Source of the DNA: Harmothoe impar
Taxonomy: Eukaryota > Annelida > Polychaeta > Phyllodocida > Polynoidae
Length of the DNA stretch: 64,000 bases
Assembly: GCA_947462335.1 (NCBI GenBank)
Contig: OX381709.1
Location: forward strand, 82,336,622-82,400,621
Direction: 5' to 3'
Part shown: one piece after another, positions 27,200 to 36,398 of the stretch
How the letters are laid out: each line of letters begins with the position of its first letter
Position numbering within the stretch: the stretch's first letter is position 1
The notes under the pieces: model-generated
Database searches by the model: none
What the model was told of the DNA's origin: nothing
Seen by the model: the letters and a program-made list of their open reading frames with translations, nothing else
Position numbers and translations under genes: made by a program

Positions 27200-30100
27200 T
27201 GACGACCAAGGCATGCTGCATTAAAGCACTCTGTTGTATTTAAACGGTTAAAGTAAAACGAGCTGCCAGACAGGATTACTAAAGATGTACTCCAGAGCAC
27301 ACATAGTGAACTGCTCTAACAATGACTCATTGTTAGTCTAGTCTCAGTGTTAGCAGGTACATTGCAGGTGCTAACCTTTTGAGGACAGCACTATGCCCTC
27401 TGTCATTATGATGCTTAAATCCATCTATAGTGAGTATCTCCCAAAGGGTAACCATGATGTCGGAATGCAACCCTTGTGAGTTACTTACTGTGGTTGCATT
27501 CATATATATGCATCATGATATTAAAAGGAAATAGCAATTTAAGGTCCCATGCAGCCCTTAAAGAACTATTCCAGGATAGCCCAGGTAATTTGTGCTATTC
27601 AAACAGAGCATTAGGTCAGCATGTATTGATTCCTGGTGTATTCATAGTGTTTAGTAGTCATTGTCATCATGCAAGACATCCATACCCTGACATGAGAACG
27701 GCCCATTCAGTCCTGCATCTGTCCCCCTCAATATGTTATTGAATCGCTTAAGTACACATTTGCCGCTTGAAATGAATCCTATACCCTAACGTCCTTCCGT
27801 TTATTCTCTCTCATGAAATGGCATTTGCATCATTAAAACTTTGTATTAATTTATATAAGTTTAAGGATTTGAATTAAAGACTCTGAAATGTGTAAACTGA
27901 TGACAACCAAGAGGTTGTGTTATGATCCATCATGATCATTCTTCACTAAGACCTAGTTTATGAAATTGAAAAGAGCATGGACTTTCCTTACTCTTTAATT
28001 CCTGTTGCACTTCACAACATACTCTGAGGATAATGCTGTACCCATGTAAATAATGAATGACAGCTCCTTCCAGTTAGACGGGTGCTCCCAGACTCCCAGA
28101 CACAGTTGGATGATGTGTCATCTATATGCACAATTTGGCACAGTGCCAGTAATCCTCATACAGGTCCCTGCCTGGTCGTACACCACATCCAACAATGGGT
28201 TCCGACTGCAGACTACTACCAAAAGCTGACAGCAACTCACTAGTACAATGTGTCTATGTGGAGATTGTCATGATGAGATGACTGCAGCAGGCAGTGACAG
28301 ACATAAAAGTACTACCAGAAGTACTATTATACCAGTCCCCAGAGCCTGCCCTGAGTGTACTACCTGCTCTATCTGCAGGACTAACACAGTTAGGGTGGTG
28401 TACTGTGATTGATGCTGGAATCTCATGGCGATGTTAGCATAGTGACTTTACAGTATGTTGGATGACTATGACTGACTGTAGATGGGAAAGTTTAGCTCAG
28501 ACAGCATTTTTCACTATCCAAGTTATCTCAAGGCATGTCTACAAAGTGTTTTCCTCACAAAATTCCGGTGCTATATTTCTAAAATATTTCTAAAATCATA
28601 CATCTAAAGCATGTACCTATTTGTAAACAATGTAGATTATGCTCTAAGGAAATAGCCTGTTGAGAGGTCTCAGAGCTATGCTATTGGTCAAGAATTCTAA
28701 TGAAGGATATTTTGCTGATATCTTGTGTGGGGAAGGATTGTGAGGATGGGATGTGTATAGACTACACTTTGTACTAAGAGGCTCCCTACCATCAGTCTGC
28801 CTGCACCATTAACCTTGTAATAGCCTCTCAGTGCTTTAATCAAGTGCTTTGTCAGGATGATGCATGAATGTGGCCCTAGTGAATCTACTCAGCAGAGCTC
28901 CATTCATACATCATGAGGAGTGTATATCACATCAACCCTGTAGGGTTAGAATAATGTCTGAGTGCACGCAACCTTCCAGGGCTGCCTCATGACAATGAGG
29001 GGAATAAAGGATTAAATCACTATGCGACCAATAAAGGGTTAACAACATCTAAACTATGCAGTGGAAAAGCTGAACCAGGAGCTGTGTTACCACCTTGGTT
29101 ACTATGGCCAAAAACAGTAGATGTAGAAACAGTGACTGTTTTAGGTCAGGTATGGAATCCCAGGGTAGGTATGTAGAATTAAGCCTCAAAAGTACCATAG
29201 TTATCCATCAATGACTTGACCAAACAGGTTTTGTCTTTAGACACTTTCAAAAGATATTGATTCATCTTAAAGCAAGAACAAAAATAGATAAGTAACTGAT
29301 ACAGCCATAAGTTAACTGCCTTTTACTAGAGCCACACTTTAACTTTGGTGTTTGATCATTACCAATATAACACAACTGGCCCCAGATGCCGCAGCTGGCT
29401 GGTACCCACACAACATGAAATATGTACAGTGGTTACACACCAGCTGTGTGGCTGAGTGCTCCCAGTTTGCCCCATGGACACTTACATGCTTCCTATCCTA
29501 GCGGCGTATGAGCTGCAGGGGGTTGGCATTTAGTATATTTTGTATATACAGCTGTGGGCTGGTAAAGGTACGTTTTGAGAAGAATTCCCTCTACCAATTA
29601 TCACTTTTCACCATCAAAGGTGTGTGGGTCATGACTTACTGCATATAGCATAAGTATAGCATAGGGCCTGATGGTCAAACATTGTCAACATGACCTAAAT
29701 GTCATGTAGCTTCCTGATTCATATAAATGTGGGACTTGTCTAGGATTAATATTCCGGGCTCACACATTTCAAAAGCTGTGTTTCTAGTCGCCCTGACCCA
29801 CAAAATGTGGACTCCTTATTCAGTGGTTCCAGTTCTAGTAGGGAGTACACCTAGATGTTGCATGTGATAGGATAAGATGGACAACCATTCAGGAAATTAT
29901 ACCATGAGGTGCACTGTTGCCAATTTGCCATGCCACAGAACAGAGTCAATTACAACCTCTTATTACATATTGCCAACTCCCCGCAATGTAGCTCCAATAT
30001 CAGCTGAGACATTCTCAGCTGCTAATTGCCAACCTGATTCCCTGAGGGTGTCCATTGACTGGCAGCCTACCATCATGATATCATGGAGTATGAAAGCTTC
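27200..30100 (+). other. Duplicated host DNA, no gene seen
   Basis: Aligns with about 4,700-7,650 of copy 1 with many substitutions. ORFs up to 88 codons are not preserved in the other copy. Nothing functional could be supported. Confidence 0.5.
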
Positions 30101-30108
30101 ATCATATC

Positions 30109-30214
30109 GTGCAATAATGTCGTTGAAAACAAAATTAGAGAACAAAATGATGATAATTGTTCATAAACAATTATCATTTTGTTCTCTAATTTGTTTTCAA
30201 CGACATTATTGCAC
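30109..30214. repeat. Long near-perfect hairpin (fold-back), 106 nt
   Basis: GTGCAATAATGTCGTTGAAA at the left is mirrored by TTTTCAACGACATTATTGCAC at the right. Arms of about 50 nt are separated by about 5 nt (CATAA). It lies in a stretch (about 29,580-30,940) missing from copy 1. It is probably a palindromic MITE remnant. A miRNA-like precursor is possible but unsupported. Confidence 0.8.
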
Positions 30215-31757
30215 CGTGTTTCCCGTTTCATGTAGATTGTCAGATGTCAATAATAAATTTTTCAAGCTAAGAAAAACATTCCTTTTAATACACATTGCAG
30301 AAAACAAAATGGATGCAGAAAACAAAATGGCCCGGCTAGGTTATATAACATCCTAGTACTTTTAATGCATGGCCCATTAATTATTTAAGGATGATATATA
30401 GAGATGGTGATACAGATATATATAAGTGTTAGTATGCCAGATGAAATATTCATACTAATGGTGTACATACAAAAAGCAGACTTTACAACAACAGCAAAAC
30501 TGGATAGTGAAAATGCACAATACAACAGCTAGTTTTAATACCTAATGCTAGAATCTACAATGACTGCATATCAGTCAGCTGTCAGGTGCAAATTGTCCAT
30601 TGTTTATATGCAGTTTCAGCCATGCAGTAAAGATGCATAATTTCTATACTAGGTTGTATTTGATGACACGAAGCAGGCCAGACACAACTATGGCAACATA
30701 CTTCAAACACTGCAGTTGGAATCGGTCTTTTTCTGGGTTATTTAACACAATGCTTTATTTCCAAAAAAAGATTAATAATGAACTCAAAAGTCTCAATCTC
30801 TATAATTTGGTGTGCCTCTTTGCATCATAATATAGTTCACATTTGCTTACTATCATATAATGTGAATCAGAAATGCTCAGCTAACTGACTGACCTTCAGA
30901 ACAACAAGCAGTGTTTTCTGCCAGAGATAGAAGGTCCTGGCATAAGAAATGTGGGATATGGCTAAATACTATGTCTCAATAGTGTGGACGCATGCAGCAC
31001 TGATGCTATCATGTCCACCTTAGCCAGAACTGTGTAAAAAGGCCAGTACAGATATACCAGATATGCCGTAGACAAATGCCCCCAGCTGGGACCCTGAAGC
31101 CCCCTAGACTCCACTCTCCACACAAAGTGCGGGAATGTTGCTACTCAACTTGTGCTTCATTTACTCACAACATTAGCTAGACTAGCTATCATGTCCTGTA
31201 TTGCACCACAGCATACTTACAGCTTTATTCATCTTTTTTAGATAATATGCTGTGTGATGGATAAAGCAAGCAGGCTTGACATCCCACAAAAGGTCAATTT
31301 TCACTGGTAATCTGTGCAATGTCTTTGTCTTGAACAGTCATTGTATTGTCTCCATAACACTATTGCCTCTGATCTCAGGGGTGTGCTACTCCTTCAGTTA
31401 AATACAATAATGCTCATTTTTATAACCATAGAGTGTCTCTCAGAGTCTCAGGCTGGTCCATTTAAGGAGATATTTAAATAAAAACATTCTGATATGCTTG
31501 GAGTAACTTTGCAGTAGCGGTGGAGGCCAGACACTCTGGAAGCCTCCTGAGTAAACCATCAGGATTTAGGTTGTATTAACTGGTTTGGCTGCCAGATGAA
31601 TGCATCTTTTGGCCAGAGAGCAATACCCCAGGAAATTGGGAAGATTCACTTCACTGTAGAGTAAGATAATGAAGTGATGTGAAACAAATAGATCTTTACA
31701 AATGAAAAACTGAAATTAAATGAGTACTAGAGATAAAAGTCTTTCACTATCCCTAGA

Positions 31758-31904
31758 CCCAGTTAACAAAAAAATGTTATTTCACGTCAAAATAACGTTT
31801 AAAAACTTTATATAATATTATGCCATGGTAAAGAGCCCTAGAGAAACGTTATATAACGTTATACAACATTATAAAATGTTGTATAACGTTTTTTGTTTAC
31901 TGGG
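31758..31904. mobile_element. AACGTT-type MITE, 147 bp
   Basis: CCCAGTTAACAAAAAAATG to TTTTTTGTTTACTGGG, with internal TTTCACGTCAAAATAACG and ATAACGTTATA motifs. The same point in copy 1 (about 8,660, ACTATCCTCATAGTAG) is empty. Confidence 0.8.
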
Positions 31905-33471
31905 TAGTGGTTTATAATGCAGCAATCCTTGCACTCATTTATTGATAAACCTACTCCCCTACAATCAACAATCAGAAGTCCACAGCTTGTTCATATAGGC
32001 TCATATCAGTAGCATAATACATAGCAAACATCACTTACTGCACTGGGCGTGATTGTGTACATTCAGTTATTATCCATGAGCCATGTGTGAGGCATATGGT
32101 CCTGTGTAGATTCAGATAAATTTCTGTCCCATGTACAAATATAAAATACAGGTAGGTAAATATATGAGTATGCAAAACAGATGATGAATAAGCTGAGAAT
32201 AGGCTGAAATAATAAACTAACATCAATTTTTTATACCTACAATAACACCCATCGCTTAATGCAGCCCAAATTGACCAAATGCTGCAAAGTCAAATTGGGA
32301 TTATTTGCTGACCCGAAATAGCTTGATGAATTCATTACAAGGTTAAGCCTTGAACCCTTCAGTCTCAGTGTTGATAAAGGAAAATTAACCCCAATATACT
32401 AGTTTGGTATGCTGTGAATTTTAATGTTATCAACAGTATTACCAGTTCTATACAGCACTTTAACAGTAACAAATACACTTATTTCTATCAGACGGGTTTA
32501 TGAATGGTGTATGAGCAGCAGAGCCTACAGGGCAAGTGGATTTATCATTGTGTGAATGTGATATAACTGTCATTTTGACCAAAAGGATAAACAAAAATGT
32601 CAACAAACTGCACAGGGTAAACAAAAATATCAAAAAATGTTATTACCACAGTGTACAGTATTTGCTCTGTCTACTGTATCAAACTTGCCAAAAGTAGTTC
32701 TCTCTCATCCCATGAGGTACTCAGAATACCCACCTGATAAAAAGGTGTTCCCTGTGCCATAGACCTCTTGCAGCCATGGTGAAAACCCATTCTCAGCTAG
32801 CAAAACTCGTAGTAAATCACGTCATCTCTACATCTTTTCTCAATAGATATTTACTACATTTTGTTACTTCATATTCTTAGCCTCATGACGTCCTATATGC
32901 AAATGGTTAAGACATCATTCTGCAGACATCTTTTCAATGTAACATAATGATATTGATATGACTTGCTTTGAAAGACATCAGGAAGATGCGATATAAAGAT
33001 GTGGTATAAATTTATTTCATAAATAAGATGCCAGATGCAAAGACATTTTAGACATCATGAGAAGACATGTATCTAACGTCTACCCTACACCTAGTGTAGG
33101 ACTTCTCCTTCAGAAGTAGGTAACATCGAAGGCAATTGATTTAATCAGGTATTTTGCCTGTAGACATCACCAATATTCCTCGAGAGACTTTGCACATTGT
33201 TCCTAGCACAGTGGCCAAGATGTGATGTCAGCTCATGGTCAGTCTATGTAATTTGAATAGATTTAGCGACCACAGAAAAGGTGTGCTTGTGTTAATTGCC
33301 TGGTTCTCCCTTAAATAACTATTCTCTAGAAACAAAAATAACAGATCATGCATGGCGGGCAAAAAGTTATTCAAGTTTCATATTCTATGTAAATTCATTG
33401 CGTTGAATAGATACTAATTTATGGTCAAACTCCTGCCATTGTAGATTGTATTCTATTGATATTGGCAGAGG

Positions 33472-33477
33472 GAGACA
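33472..33477 (+). repeat. Target-site duplication of element A, left (GAGACA)
   Basis: GAGACA directly precedes the AGTAGTAT terminus and is repeated at 42,911-42,916 directly after the opposite terminus. Confidence 0.9.
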
Positions 33478-33535
33478 AGTAGTATAGTATGTATCGGAAC
33501 GGGACTATAGTTAAGTACTGTTTATTACTCAATCG

Positions 33536-33905
33536 ACCTGCAGCCAATCAGAGGCCTCCATTTGGTCACGTGACCGGAAGTGACCTACTTAGGGGATTAG
33601 TGGTGACGTCACGTGACCTAGTTAGCCAATCAGAGGCCGCCATTTGGTCACGTGACCGGAAGTGAGGTCATATGACCTACTTATGGACCGGAAGTGACGT
33701 CATATGACCTACTTAGGGGACCGGAAGTGAGGTCATATGACCTACTTTAGGATCACGTGACCGGAAGTGACCTGATGAGTCACGTGACCGGAAGTGACGT
33801 CACATGACCTAATGGCCAACCGGAAGTGAGTGACCTGATTGAGGATCACGTGACCGGAAGTGACCTGATTGATCACGTGACCGGAAGAAGAAGAAGAAGT
33901 GACGT
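33536..33905. promoter_or_regulatory. Array of CCAAT, E-box, ETS and CRE-like motifs (element A left)
   Basis: About nine copies of ACCGGAAGTGA, many extended to GACCGGAAGTGACGTCA and preceded by TCACGTG, plus two AGCCAATCAGAGGCC boxes near the tip. These match well-known binding sites: CCGGAAGT (ETS/GABP), TGACGTCA (CREB/ATF), CACGTG (USF/MYC class) and CCAAT (NF-Y). Spacing is irregular, 25-80 bp. The mirrored array is at 42,460-42,850. A regulatory role is inferred from motif identity and density only. Confidence 0.7.
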
Positions 33906-33976
33906 CACGCGACTTAATGAAGAGATGAGCGTCTTTAAGGGGTCACGCGCTTTAAAATGTGATATCTTTTTTTTTG

Positions 33977-34018
33977 GAGGAGGAGGAGGAGGAGGAGGAG
34001 GAGGAGGAGGAGGAGAAG
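33977..34018 (+). repeat. (GGA)n trinucleotide repeat
   Basis: About 14 GGA units after a T-run. The same repeat appears inverted in element B at about 63,080-63,124. ORFs of poly-Gly or poly-Pro across it are translations of the repeat. Confidence 0.95.
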
Positions 34019-34160
34019 GAGGCGAGTCTCTTATTTTTTTCGGTAAACTAATAAAAAACACTACGATATAAGTTTTTGTTTTTTTTTCATTTTTTATTGT
34101 TTTACGAGCGACTGGAAGTGACTTATTGAACTAGGTAGAAGCGTTCTTTAGAGTGTATAA

Positions 34161-34325
34161 AGGGGGGGGGGGGAGGGGAGGGGAGGGGAGGGAAGGGGAG
34201 GGGGGCCCCTTTAAGATGCATGGGGAGGGGGGCGCTTTTAGGATGTATGGGGCGAGTGGTGGGGGGGGGAGGGGGGGAGGGGGGAGGGGGGCACTCTAGG
34301 GGGGTGGGGGGGCACTCTAAGGGGC
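34161..34325 (+). repeat. G-rich tract with G-quadruplex potential
   Basis: Many runs of 4-9 G within about 165 bp, interspersed with GGGGAGGGGA and short CACTCTA spacers. It is present in inverse orientation in element B (about 62,790-62,940) and missing from the opposite ends of both elements. The ORFs across it (34,123-34,476 minus; 34,220-34,498 plus) are compositional artefacts. Confidence 0.8.
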
Positions 34326-34370
34326 GTTTGTCTCTTTTAAGAAAAAAAGAAAAGAAAAAGATTTCAATAG

Positions 34371-34412
34371 AGAGACACGCTTCTTCCTCTCGAGAGGAAG
34401 AAGCGTGTCTCT
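34371..34412. repeat. Perfect 42-bp palindrome
   Basis: AGAGACACGCTTCTTCCTCTC (34,371-34,391) is followed without spacer by its exact reverse complement, with an XhoI-type CTCGAG at the centre. Element B keeps the same palindrome with one mismatched pair at 62,690-62,731. Conservation in both elements points to a function, such as a replication or hairpin signal or a dimeric protein site. Confidence 0.9.
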
Positions 34413-34511
34413 TCGTTTTTTTTTGTTTATCACGTGCTTCGATGAGGCGATCAGCTGCGACTGGAGGAAGTGACACTTTAAGAGGGCGCGCGTCTTAATT
34501 GTTATGATATT

Positions 34512-34521
34512 TTTATTTATT
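34512..34521 (-). terminator. Poly(A) signal of the Death-domain gene
   Basis: Two overlapping AATAAA hexamers on the minus strand, about 55 nt past the stop codon at 34,574, in an A-rich stretch. Confidence 0.6.
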
Positions 34522-34573
34522 TTTTTTTTTTACTTACTAATAAAGAAGACGTATGAAAATAAAACACAACAAT

Positions 34574-35314
34574 TCACATGTCCGTCGTTCTCGTTGTTTC
34601 TTGCTTGATAAAGTCAAGTAATATCGCGATGCCGAGGTCAAACTTTCCCATGTCCTCAGTCAACACTCGAAGGAGTTCAAAAGGTGTACCGCCGGCACCG
34701 TCAGCTTCATCTTGCCACATTTTCAACACTCGGAAGGCCCACTCAGCGGGACTTCCTCCGTATTCGCATTCTTCAGCGATCTTATCTAACCTCTCAGGCG
34801 ACAATTTTAAATGGTCCCCCACCTCTTTCCACCTGCTACCTAGACGTCTGCCGAGGGTGCCCAAGTGCTTATGCATTGCGCGCGAGTCGGGGTTTTCGAA
34901 ATCCAACCCCTGTCTGTGGAGAAGGGACATCCACTGAGCCAACAGTTCCACGCGTCTAATGCGGGTGAAGACGCGACCGAGCTCTCCCCATCTATGACGA
35001 TGCGGGGTTTCACCCCACCAGACTCGGAACATCGCCGTACACAGCTCCTCCGGTGTCTTGACACTGCGCTCTACTAGAGCATCCATACGGGCGGCGGTAA
35101 CTTTTAAGCTACTGCCCAACTCTCTCCAACAGCCGCTCAACTCTTTACCTAGTTGACGAAGCAAAGCGTCGCTATAGGCTAACCGCCGCTGTCCTACCTC
35201 TCTGTTCTCCCCATCGGTCTGCCTCGCGCGTCTCACGTCGTCAAGCCGCATTAACTTTTTTTCAGGTGGACAAGGCGGTGAAGGCGAGCTTGAAAGTGGA
35301 ATAGCTTGAGCCAT
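34574..35314 (-). CDS. Tandem Death-domain protein (246 aa)
   Basis: An adaptor-like intracellular protein made almost entirely of two Death-fold segments. DD1 spans about residues 48-130, with W63 in CWRELGSSLKV and MFRVWWGE at 95-102. DD2 spans about 148-235, with W162 in RWKEVGDHLKLS, VLKMWQDE at 196-203 and LLRVLTEDMG at 214-223. The pattern of a Trp before a conserved L-x-L, a later L-x-x-W, and a final leucine-rich helix ending in an MG-type turn follows the Death domain family (Pfam Death). The N-terminal 45 residues are Pro/Ser-rich and basic. The start is the first ATG after a TATA box at 35,450-35,457 and has purine at -3 and G at +4. There is no signal peptide, membrane segment or catalytic domain. 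In animals such domains link death receptors, FADD/MyD88-type adaptors and kinases, so interference with host apoptosis or innate signalling is inferred. CARD- or DED-like assignment is a less likely alternative. Element B carries a homologous pair fused to another protein. Confidence 0.8.
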   Translation of the reverse strand: MAQAIPLSSSPSPPCPPEKKLMRLDDVRRARQTDGENREVGQRRLAYSDALLRQLGKELSGCWRELGSSLKVTAARMDALVERSVKTPEELCTAMFRVWWGETPHRHRWGELGRVFTRIRRVELLAQWMSLLHRQGLDFENPDSRAMHKHLGTLGRRLGSRWKEVGDHLKLSPERLDKIAEECEYGGSPAEWAFRVLKMWQDEADGAGGTPFELLRVLTEDMGKFDLGIAILLDFIKQETTRTTDM

Positions 35315-35329
35315 CTCGTCTCGTCTTGG

Positions 35330-35332
35330 CGG

Positions 35333-35386
<54 letters not shown>

Positions 35387-35395
35387 TGGTGGTAG
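35330..35395. repeat. (GGC)n repeat in the 5' UTR of the Death-domain gene
   Basis: Nearly uninterrupted GGC triplets with GGT variants, between the TATA box and the start codon. On the transcript this is a CCG-rich leader without an upstream ATG. A shorter version persists behind the orphan promoter in element B (about 62,521-62,570). Confidence 0.85.
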
Positions 35396-35449
35396 TAGAC
35401 GTTTCTGTGGTCAGAGGCGATATGGTTTTTTTCCAACAGAAATCAGAGC

Positions 35450-35457
35450 TTTTTATA
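35450..35457 (-). promoter_or_regulatory. TATA box of the Death-domain gene
   Basis: TATAAAAA on the minus strand, about 136 bp upstream of the start codon at 35,314, predicting transcription start near 35,425. The block CTGTATAAAAAGCTCTGATTT is conserved in element B at 62,456-62,476 although the gene behind it is gone there. Confidence 0.65.
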
Positions 35458-35519
35458 CAGAGGGAGTTTAATCCCATTTCCAACAGCACTCCAGCTGTGT
35501 AGCGACCTGTCCGCATAAC

Positions 35520-36330
35520 GCTTTTTCAACCGCTCCGCTCCTTAAGAGCTTAGATGACGAGGGGTGTGTCATCGCTATCCGTGGAGACCAGCTGAAAACG
35601 GTGTTTCTTCCTCATCCATAGCCTTACCTCCTACCCCCTACCTGAGGACGTCTCCCTCCCTCTGACATTCATTGTAACAAACGTCAGAGGTCAGGTGAAA
35701 ATCGGATTTTTTTCATGCACAGCCTTAGTCAGCTGTCACCCCTCCCTATTGAACTAGCCGGCCGCCGCCTGGCCGGCCCGGTCTACTCACCACGGCAGGA
35801 GGTGGTGATTTTTTTTTTGTCTTACACTTAAGTCGCTCACCACATGCACACGCCTCTACTCACAGACAGACATGTTCGTCTTAGGGGGGTCCTGCTTCAC
35901 GCCACACGCCTCCTGTAGTTTTTTTTGTATACACACTCTAAGCTCATCACCGTTAATCCTTTATACAGCTAACGCGCGCTGAATGGCTGAACAGGGTGGT
36001 AAGTGGCTTAGCTCATGACAGTGGACCCCTCAAAAAAAAAGAGGGGAAAGGGATCCAGCTGAAAACGTCATACCTTATGTCTTTGTGAATGGCCGCCGGT
36101 CAGTCGACGGCAGCAACCGCTTAATCCTTTATACAGCTAATGCGCGTTGAATTGCTGAACAGGGTGGTAAGCGGCTTAGCTCATGACAGTCGATCTCTCA
36201 AAAGGGGGGAAAGGGATCCAGCTGAAAACGTCATGCCTTATGTCTTTTGTTTCTCTTTGTGAACGGCCGCCGGCCAGCCGGCGGCAGCTGAACAGGGTCA
36301 GTAAGTAGCTTAGCTCTAGAAGCGAGAAGG
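35520..36330. promoter_or_regulatory. Divergent intergenic region with repeats of about 160 bp
   Basis: About 0.8 kb between two outward-facing genes with no ORF of note. It contains about 2.5 copies of a 160-bp unit (starting near 35,959, 36,123 and 36,285) carrying CTTTATACAGCTAA, GAACAGGGTGGTAAG, GGATCCAGCTGAAAACGTCA and GCCGCCGG motifs. The same non-coding architecture is conserved in element B (about 61,620-62,450). Its conservation next to decayed coding sequence in B suggests a role as bidirectional promoter, enhancer or replication region. Confidence 0.6.
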
Positions 36331-36332
36331 TG

Positions 36333-36340
36333 TATATAAG
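36333..36340 (+). promoter_or_regulatory. TATA box of the PC4-like gene
   Basis: TATATAAG 66 bp upstream of the chosen ATG (36,399). Transcription start is expected near the CATTCACTCACTC stretch at about 36,356-36,368. Conserved in element B at 61,599-61,606 (minus strand). An in-frame upstream start at 36,330 would lie across this box, so it was rejected. Confidence 0.75.
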
Positions 36341-36398
36341 GGGTCTGGAAACCTCCATTCACTCACTCATTCTTTTGCTGCTCTCTACAGTCACCACC

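Larger units (their letters stand above)
33478..34572 (+). repeat. Element A left terminal inverted repeat and subterminal region
   Basis: The outer about 430 bp and the inner block around 34,528-34,572 (TTCATACGTCTTC on the minus strand) match the right end at 42,372-42,910 in inverse orientation. Between them the left side has an extra 500-600 bp, comprising the GGA repeat, G-rich tract and palindrome, that the right side lacks. The closest full-length match is the right end of element B (about 62,575-63,615). Confidence 0.85.

Noticed and set aside
29877..30356. 159-codon ORF across the hairpin
   Set aside because: The frame runs through the palindromic repeat, shows no domain, and has no counterpart in copy 1.
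34123..34498. Pro- and Gly-rich ORFs across the G-rich tract, and their mirror at 62,655-62,978
   Set aside because: Pure composition effect of G/C homopolymer runs and the palindrome. No start context and no conserved frame.
35262..35516. 84-codon ORF with a poly-Ala stretch, minus strand, overlapping the Death-domain gene leader
   Set aside because: Its start lies upstream of the TATA box (35,450-35,457), so it would not be in the predicted mRNA. The Ala tract is a translation of the GGC repeat.
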